11,599 nucleotides of DNA from Planctomycetaceae bacterium (GTDB taxonomy: Bacteria > Planctomycetota > Planctomycetia > Pirellulales > Thermoguttaceae): assembly GCA_031276415.1 (NCBI GenBank), contig JAISNF010000237.1:1-11599 (forward strand). The letters run 5' to 3'. Below, in pieces: positions 6,923 to 11,599 of the stretch. The position numbers were made by a program, and so were the translations under genes. The notes below the pieces were generated by a model. The model was not told the origin of the DNA. It saw only the letters and a list, made by a program, of their open reading frames with translations, and did not search any database. How positions within the stretch are numbered: the first letter of the stretch is position 1; the number at the start of each line of letters is the position of its first letter.

Positions 6923-7133
6923 GGAAATTTCTAAAACCACAAATTTATTTTTATTAACCACAGAGAACACAGAGAAGAAAAGGTTAATTTTATAAAATTA
7001 TTTTAGATCAAAATATTTTAGATCAAAAGTCAAATATTAAATAACGTTTTGATTCCAATTAAAAAAAAATTCTTCTCCGTGTTCTCTGTGTCCTCTGTGG
7101 TTAAATAAAAAAAAACAGTTATTAGAAGTTACC
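6923..7133. repeat. Family A palindromic repeat with duplicated core segment
   Basis: The left end GGAAATTTCTAAAACCAC with arm TTAACCACAGAGAACACAG and the right arm GTCCTCTGTGGTTAAATAA to TTATTAGAAGTTACC define the copy. The core matches copy 1 (GTCAAATATTA and GTTTTGATTCCAATTAAAAA), except that ATTTTAGATCAAAA is present twice in tandem at about 7001-7030. Confidence 0.85.
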
Positions 7134-7215
7134 GTTAGTGATATTTTCTAACAAAACCGAATTTTAATGTGGAATGAAGTATAAACATTAACGTTCAAAT
7201 GACAACGATTTTTAT

Positions 7216-7248
7216 ATGAATACACAATGAATACAAAATGAATACAAA
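7216..7248 (+). promoter_or_regulatory. Triple 11-nt start repeat with two tiny upstream ORFs
   Basis: ATGAATACAMA occurs at 7216, 7227 and 7238. Because 11 is not a multiple of three, the first two ATGs lie in other frames; each opens a four-codon ORF (Met-Asn-Thr-Gln and Met-Asn-Thr-Lys) whose TGA overlaps the next ATG as ATGA. The third ATG opens the long gene. No Shine-Dalgarno site precedes any of them. Confidence 0.6.
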
Positions 7249-8965
7249 AATTCCTAAACGATTACCTTACGGCAATGCCGACTTCAAAAAAATCCGAACC
7301 AATAATTTTGTTTATATTGACAAAACGCGGTTTATCGAAACGCTTGAAAACGAAAGTAATTCATCGCAGATATTTATTCGTCCTCGCCGGTTTGGTAAGA
7401 GTTTATTTCTTTCGACGCTTACTTATTATTACGACGTGAATTATTCGGACGAGTTTGAGCAATTATTCGGCGAACTCTACATTGGTCAACATCCCACGCT
7501 TCGGAAAAATAGTTACGCCGTGATGAATTTTGATTTTTCCGGCTTAAACACGGGCAATGGCGATGATGAATTTACATTTTCTTTTTGCAACAAAGTCCGC
7601 AATTCTGTTTGCCGTTTTCTGGACGATCACAAAAATATTTTTTCGGATACGAAAGAGATTATTCGTCAGATGAATGAAGAACGTCCGAATCTTGGCGTTC
7701 TTGATCGGGCGTTTAATGTTGCCAAATCGTCGAAGATGCAGGTTTTTGTAATTATTGACGAGTATGATCATTTTGCGAATGATCTTATTGCGATGGGAAC
7801 ATCCAAATGCGGCAAATTTTATAACAGTATGGTTAAAGCCAACGGATTAGTGCGTGATTTTTATGAGACGATTAAAGCGGCAACAACTTTTTCAATTGTT
7901 GATCGGACATTTATCACGGGAATTTCGCCGGTCATGCTTGACGATTTGACCAGCGGTTACAATATCGTGACCAATATCACATTGCAACGACAATATAATG
8001 AAGTCTTGGGTTTTACCCGTGAAGAAGTGCTAGAAATCATGAGAGCAACTAATATTGATCCGAAACAGATTGAAGTCGATATGGAATATTATTATAACGG
8101 TTATCTATTCAACGAAGAATGTGAAAAGAAAGTCTATAATTCTTCAATGATACTTTATTTTTTTGAGCGGATATTAGAGGGCGATAAACAGCCCAAAAAT
8201 CTTATTGATCCGAATTTATCTATGGATCCGAGCCGTCTCAAACGTCTTACTCAAAATGAGCACAATCGCGAAATCTTAATCAAAATTATTAAAGACGGCA
8301 GTGTTGTATCGAATTTATTGGAAAAATTTTCGATTGATCAGTTGAATGATGACAGTTATTTTATATCGTTATTGTTTTACATGGGATTGCTGACGATTAA
8401 GGAACCTTATTTAGGCGAGTTGCGTTTGATAATTCCGAACTACTCCATCCAAACAACTTATTGGGAATATCTTCGTAATCTTGTTAAGGATCGTTCGCCC
8501 AATATAACATTGAACGAAAAAGAACTGAAAGAGTCAATTTATGCGATGGCAATGGAAGGCACGATTGAAGGTTTTATTGATTATGTTTCGCAAAATGCGT
8601 TTAGCAAGTTATCGGATTTTGATTTGCAGCGTTTTGACGAAAAATATATTAAGGTTTTGCTGTTGGCTTATCTTCTTTTGAACAATATTTATATTCCGAT
8701 GAGCGAATACGAAACGGTTCCCGGACGTGCGGACATTTTTTTGCAACGCAACCCGAATTTTCCGCAAGTTCAATACGAATGGGTTTTGGAATTAAAATAT
8801 TGTAAGGCAAACGCCAAAAAATCCGAGATCGCCTTAAAACGCAAGGAAGGTTTGGAGCAATTGAATCAATATCTCCATTCCGCACGCCTCAAAAATCGCT
8901 CAAACTTGAAATCCGTATTGATTATCTTTATTGGAAAAGATAAATACGAAATCGTGAGAAATTAA
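7238..8965 (+). CDS. AAA-ATPase-like / PD-(D/E)XK nuclease domain protein
   Basis: A 575-residue protein with the two-domain build of the AAA-ATPase-like plus DUF1703-type PD-(D/E)XK family. The N-terminus LPYGNADFKKIR leads to a Walker A RPRRFGKSLFLSTL (48-61), a Walker B VFVIIDEYDHF (169-179), the FITGISPVMLDDLTSG segment (225-240) and the NGY of YYYNGYLF (284-291). Near the C-terminus the predicted nuclease core shows GRADI (496-500) and ELKYC (518-522), which would supply the metal-binding Asp, Glu and Lys. Families of this type occur in many copies in some genomes and are suspected to be selfish or defence-related; their substrate is unknown. No signal peptide. The length is typical and both domains look intact. 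It starts about 105 bases after a family A repeat. The start is the third ATG of an 11-bp repeat. Confidence 0.88.
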   Translation: MNTKIPKRLPYGNADFKKIRTNNFVYIDKTRFIETLENESNSSQIFIRPRRFGKSLFLSTLTYYYDVNYSDEFEQLFGELYIGQHPTLRKNSYAVMNFDFSGLNTGNGDDEFTFSFCNKVRNSVCRFLDDHKNIFSDTKEIIRQMNEERPNLGVLDRAFNVAKSSKMQVFVIIDEYDHFANDLIAMGTSKCGKFYNSMVKANGLVRDFYETIKAATTFSIVDRTFITGISPVMLDDLTSGYNIVTNITLQRQYNEVLGFTREEVLEIMRATNIDPKQIEVDMEYYYNGYLFNEECEKKVYNSSMILYFFERILEGDKQPKNLIDPNLSMDPSRLKRLTQNEHNREILIKIIKDGSVVSNLLEKFSIDQLNDDSYFISLLFYMGLLTIKEPYLGELRLIIPNYSIQTTYWEYLRNLVKDRSPNITLNEKELKESIYAMAMEGTIEGFIDYVSQNAFSKLSDFDLQRFDEKYIKVLLLAYLLLNNIYIPMSEYETVPGRADIFLQRNPNFPQVQYEWVLELKYCKANAKKSEIALKRKEGLEQLNQYLHSARLKNRSNLKSVLIIFIGKDKYEIVRN

Positions 8966-9038
8966 TGTAATTACAATATTACACAAATACAACTAATTCT
9001 AAACAATTAACCTTAAACCCTAACCAATTTTGTTAAAG

Positions 9039-10868
9039 ATGTTAAACCGATTATTTTTCTTTGTTGTTTTTCTTTCTGTTTTTGTTGTTGTCGGAGTTCT
9101 TACTTCGGCGGAACCGGAACGAATTTCAGTAACCGATTTCGGTGCCGTACCGGATAGTAAAACCGATTGTGTCGTTGCCGTTCAAAAGGCTCTTGAAGTT
9201 TGCAAGAGTAAAGAGTTACCGATTCTTGTTTTTCCGAAAGGTCGATACGATTTTTACGCTCCGTCGAATGGTTCACGGATTTTTGGTATTTCGGTTGAAA
9301 ATCAAAAAAATCTGGTCATTGACGGACAAGGCAGCGAGTTTATTTTTCATGGAATTATGGGCGTTTGCCAGATGAATCATTCGGAAAATATCACGGTTCG
9401 GAATTTCAGTGTCGATTGGGAGAAACCGTTCATCGCACAAGGAACAATTGTTGATACGAAAGACGATTGGATTGATATTAAATTTGACACATCGGAATAT
9501 CCGTTTGAAATTATTGATGGGAAGTTGTTCTTTTTAGGTGAAGGTTGGCGTCGTCAGGTTGAAGGTTACACGCTCCTTTTCGACAAAACAACCAAAGAAC
9601 TCGTTTACCAAACACGCGATAACGCTGTTGGCAGTAACGATTTGTTCAACAAAAGAGCCGAACAACTCGACAAGAACACCGTAAGGTTTCACGGGAAACC
9701 AAAAATGAAACCGGAATCAGGAACATTTATTGCACTTTGGCTGGGGCGATATATTCAGGTTGCGTTCAATTTGGGACGAAGTAAAGATATTGTTTTGGAA
9801 AATATTGATGTTTATCATTCGCTCAGTCATGGCGTTGTCGCGTTCAAAACGGAAAATATTACGCTTCGTAAAGTTGATTACAAAACAAACGAAAAGAAAA
9901 ATCGTGTTTTTAGTCTTGTTGCGGACGGTTATCATTTGAATACTTGTAAAGGTTTGGTCAAAATCGAAAACTGTACACAAGTTGGTATGGGTGATGATTT
10001 TCTGAATTTGCACGGAATGAATGTGATGGTTCGAAAACGTGTTGATGATTACACGGTTGAAGTCGGAATTACGGGCAAAACCGGTGCGTCGTATGTTCTT
10101 GATGTTGGTGACGAGGTTTGGTTTATCAACGGCAAAACTGTTCAACGCGGTGAAACCGGAATCATCAAAGAGATTAAAGAAATTCGGGACGGTTCCAAAG
10201 TTATTGCGAAACATATTGTTTTTGAGCGGAAAATTCCGGTTGATCTCAAAGAAAAAGATGCTCTTGAAAATAAAACATGGACGGCGGAGTTGGAGGTTCG
10301 CGGCTGTCATATTTTGAAGAAACACCGTGCGCGTGGTTTGCTGATCACAACGCCGAAACGGGCGGTGGTGGAAAACAATTATTTTCGTTCGGCGGGTACG
10401 GCGATTTTGATTGAGGGCGATGTGGATTTTTGGTACGAATCGGGAGCGGTGAACGATTTGACAATTCGCAACAATATTTTTGAGGATTGTTTTAGTTCCG
10501 GTTATGCGGGAGATTGGGGACATGCTGTAATAACGATTCATCCGTCTTTCAAACCACAAACCGAAAACACCCAAGCCTATCACCAAAATATCCGAATCGA
10601 AAACAATACGTTTAAATCATTTGATTATCCGATTCTTTTTGCGCGTTCTGTTCGGAATTTGACGTTTGCGAACAATCAATTGTTGCGAACCGCAACTTAT
10701 CAACCGTTTGCTGTTAATCGGGCGACATTTTGGTTTGATGGTTGCCGTGAAGTTTTGATTGAGAGCAACTCATGGTCTGAAGATGTTCTCGGTAAAAATC
10801 TCAAAATGTTTCACATGAAACAAAACGACCTGAATCTAAAAGATAAAACAGTTCAGATCACAGAATAG
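9039..10868 (+). CDS. Secreted right-handed beta-helix protein, GH110 (alpha-1,3-galactosidase)-like
   Basis: 609 residues from the ATG at 9039; an in-frame TTG nine bases upstream is a less likely start. An N-terminal signal peptide is clear: MLNRLFFF, a long hydrophobic stretch, then TSA before EPERIS, with likely cleavage near residue 24. The mature part begins like pectate-lyase-fold proteins (ISVTDFGAVPDSKTD, about 29-43) and shows beta-helix rungs such as NLVIDGQGSEF and ENITVRNFSVDW (116-127). DGYHLNTCKG (296-305) followed by IENCTQ and GDDFLNLHG (318-326) resembles the acidic active-site rungs of GH110 galactosidases, and the length fits that family. Expected role: hydrolysis of exported or environmental galactosyl glycans in the periplasm or outside the cell. 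The GH110 assignment is from memory of motifs; another beta-helix glycosidase is possible. Confidence 0.75.
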   Translation: MLNRLFFFVVFLSVFVVVGVLTSAEPERISVTDFGAVPDSKTDCVVAVQKALEVCKSKELPILVFPKGRYDFYAPSNGSRIFGISVENQKNLVIDGQGSEFIFHGIMGVCQMNHSENITVRNFSVDWEKPFIAQGTIVDTKDDWIDIKFDTSEYPFEIIDGKLFFLGEGWRRQVEGYTLLFDKTTKELVYQTRDNAVGSNDLFNKRAEQLDKNTVRFHGKPKMKPESGTFIALWLGRYIQVAFNLGRSKDIVLENIDVYHSLSHGVVAFKTENITLRKVDYKTNEKKNRVFSLVADGYHLNTCKGLVKIENCTQVGMGDDFLNLHGMNVMVRKRVDDYTVEVGITGKTGASYVLDVGDEVWFINGKTVQRGETGIIKEIKEIRDGSKVIAKHIVFERKIPVDLKEKDALENKTWTAELEVRGCHILKKHRARGLLITTPKRAVVENNYFRSAGTAILIEGDVDFWYESGAVNDLTIRNNIFEDCFSSGYAGDWGHAVITIHPSFKPQTENTQAYHQNIRIENNTFKSFDYPILFARSVRNLTFANNQLLRTATYQPFAVNRATFWFDGCREVLIESNSWSEDVLGKNLKMFHMKQNDLNLKDKTVQITE

Positions 10869-10919
10869 AAAATCATTAGTGTTCTGAATTCATTTGCTCT
10901 GGCTAGTCGATAAATTAAA

Positions 10920-10928
10920 TGCTACAAT
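10920..10928 (+). promoter_or_regulatory. Possible extended -10 promoter for the small membrane-protein pair
   Basis: TGCTACAAT combines a TGN extension with a TACAAT -10 hexamer, about 48 bases before the first small gene. There is no good -35 at 17 bases (TGGCTA), as often seen with extended -10 promoters. The 10869-10919 stretch before it has no other feature. Confidence 0.4.
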
Positions 10929-10962
10929 AGGGCATATATTGATGAGCAACACCGCTCTAAAA

Positions 10963-10972
10963 AAGGAGGTGA
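10963..10972 (+). promoter_or_regulatory. Full-length Shine-Dalgarno site
   Basis: AAGGAGGTGA is complementary over ten bases to the usual 16S 3' end, with GGAGG six bases before the ATG. It is much stronger than any other site in the window. Confidence 0.85.
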
Positions 10973-10975
10973 ACG

Positions 10976-11143
10976 ATGCTTGAATTAGTTTTTTATGCGG
11001 TCGCTTTCCCCGTCATTTACATGATGGAAAGAGAAGCAAAAAAAGGGCAGCAGCCATTACCATTTGACCCATTACTGGGAGGAGTAACCTTGACAGCCAT
11101 AGCCTTAGTAGGGGTAGTCATTGTTACATACCTGTTCTACTAA
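10976..11143 (+). CDS. Small two-helix membrane protein, unknown function (first of a tandem pair)
   Basis: A 55-residue protein. Residues 2-17 (LELVFYAVAFPVIYMM) form a hydrophobic N-terminal segment. A charged linker EREAKKGQQPLPFDP (18-32) follows, and residues 33-55 form a strongly hydrophobic C-terminal helix ending VTYLFY. This predicts a membrane hairpin. The start is fixed by the near-perfect Shine-Dalgarno site. The next gene is a diverged copy 20 bases downstream. I do not recognise the family. The build is compatible with a small holin-like, regulatory or toxin-like membrane peptide, but nothing in the sequence decides this. The ribosome binding site and GTA/TTA-rich codon choice differ from the neighbours, hinting at separate origin. 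Confidence 0.75.
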   Translation: MLELVFYAVAFPVIYMMEREAKKGQQPLPFDPLLGGVTLTAIALVGVVIVTYLFY

Positions 11144-11163
11144 CCAAGAAAGGAGACACCACA

Positions 11164-11331
11164 ATAGAATGGTTTATTGATGCAATTCTTTACGTAATTC
11201 ATTACATACTAGTGCGAAGAACAAACAAAGATCAACAACCACTTAGCACCACTGATTTCCTTTTAATTGTTCTTGGAGGTTTCGTGGTTGCGGTAGTCGG
11301 ATCTGTACTTATTACAATATTATTCTACTAA
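11164..11331 (+). CDS. Small two-helix membrane protein, paralogue with apparent AUA start
   Basis: The frame encodes 55 residues if the ATA at 11164 is counted: IEWFIDAILYVIHYIL, then VRRTNKDQQPL, then a hydrophobic C-terminus ending LITILFY. It aligns without gaps to the preceding protein from the shared Glu to the shared QQPL, and both end in LFY. No ATG, GTG or TTG lies in frame upstream of the first helix. The only ATG nearby (11169) is out of frame and stops after three codons. AGGAG at 11151-11155 sits eight bases before the ATA. By the alignment the ancestral start codon corresponds to ACA at 11161. So either AUA initiates, the start codon was recently lost (a pseudogene in progress), or there is a sequence error. 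Function unknown. Confidence 0.6.
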   Translation: MEWFIDAILYVIHYILVRRTNKDQQPLSTTDFLLIVLGGFVVAVVGSVLITILFY

Positions 11332-11336
11332 ACCAG

Positions 11337-11599
11337 GTAGTCAATGTTTCGCCTGAACGGTTGCGCCGGTTGATGTTGTTTTCCGTTTCCGTCCGAAAAC
11401 AGGTTCACTGTCGGCGAGTACGCCGACCAATGGTGGGTGAAAGCCCTTCGGCGAAACATTGGCTACATTTTGAAGTGTTGACTTTAGTCTTTATATTTCA
11501 AAGACTTGCGACAACATATAAGTTACTGTTCACTGCCGGGTTCACTCCTCAAAACGGCGTTGTTCACCGGGGGATACGAATTGATGTAAACTGTTGATT
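11337..11599 (+). ncRNA. Candidate structured RNA, class unknown, running off the window
   Basis: A 17-bp stem joins 11337-11353 to 11450-11466 with a single U-G pair. Inside it are UGAAC/GUUCA (11354-11358 with 11403-11407), GUUUUC/GAAAAC (11378-11383 with 11395-11400), a perfect 7-bp hairpin GTCGGCG-AGTA-CGCCGAC (11410-11427) and GGGU-GAAA-GCCC with a GNRA loop (11435-11446). Further on are AGUCUUU/AAAGACU (11486-11492 with 11500-11506), flanked by UGUUG/CAACA, and UGCCG/CGGCG (11534-11538 with 11555-11559). Three U-G pairs work only on the plus strand, which sets the direction. GUUCAC occurs four times (11403, 11528, 11540, 11562). It begins five bases after the second small gene. It could be a group II intron part, a long 3' UTR or a new class; I cannot match a known family. 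Confidence 0.5.

Noticed and set aside
1..7133. A CRISPR array made of the recurring CACAGAG repeats
   Set aside because: The copies are kilobases apart, palindromic and of unequal length, with no regular spacers and no cas genes.
9717..10586. A 289-residue minus-strand frame
   Set aside because: It is a shadow of the beta-helix gene on the opposite strand, which has a signal peptide and family motifs.
11358..11380. The 5' end of a group II intron (GTTGCGCC resembles GTGCGCC)
   Set aside because: It has one extra base relative to the consensus and sits inside a stem that begins upstream of it; no reverse transcriptase or domain V is visible. Kept only as one possibility for the RNA.
11361..11597. 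An open frame at the window end
   Set aside because: The frame runs through the hairpins, has an Arg/Val-rich composition typical of a chance ORF and no ribosome binding site, and the base pairing explains the sequence better.

Overview
The window is bacterial, AT-rich (roughly 40% G+C or less by eye) and loosely packed. Single genes are separated by long non-coding stretches full of palindromic repeats. An orphan flagellar gene (flgD), a secreted beta-helix glycosidase-like protein, and several genes without a visible Shine-Dalgarno site suggest a flagellated, Gram-negative-type environmental or gut bacterium. A member of the PVC/Planctomycetota-like groups is possible, but this is a low-confidence guess from gene content and repeat style. 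No 16S or other phylogenetic marker is present.

Layout. 1-194: the first copy of a ~200 bp palindromic repeat (family A). 382-454: tRNA-Cys. 578-816: a second family A copy carrying a different nested palindrome. 883-1941: a SAM-dependent methyltransferase with an in-frame hexanucleotide repeat. 1951-2015: a solo arm of the repeat. 2196-2822: a chloramphenicol-acetyltransferase-fold protein, converging on a short flgD (2840-3262, minus). 3263-3650: no gene. 3651-4104: family A interrupted by an unrelated palindromic element. 4107-4850 (minus): purQ, divergent from hemL (5376-6767) across a spacer with another family A copy (5100-5310). 6832-7133: a 37-bp tandem repeat and one more family A copy. 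7238-8965: an AAA-ATPase/PD-(D/E)XK protein preceded by an unusual triple start repeat. 9039-10868: a secreted GH110-like beta-helix protein. 10976-11331: two tandem, related 55-residue membrane proteins. 11337 to the window end: a densely base-paired region that looks like a structured RNA.

The chromosomal genes (purQ in purine synthesis, hemL in tetrapyrrole synthesis, tRNA-Cys, flgD) belong to unrelated pathways, so most of the window is a string of single-gene units and not one operon. Two things stand out. The first is the density of the family A repeat: five two-armed copies plus one solo arm in 11.6 kb, none inside a recognised gene. The second is the 3' end, where a small two-gene unit (very strong ribosome binding site, apparent AUA start for the second gene) runs directly into the candidate structured RNA. 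That last region is the best candidate for something undescribed.
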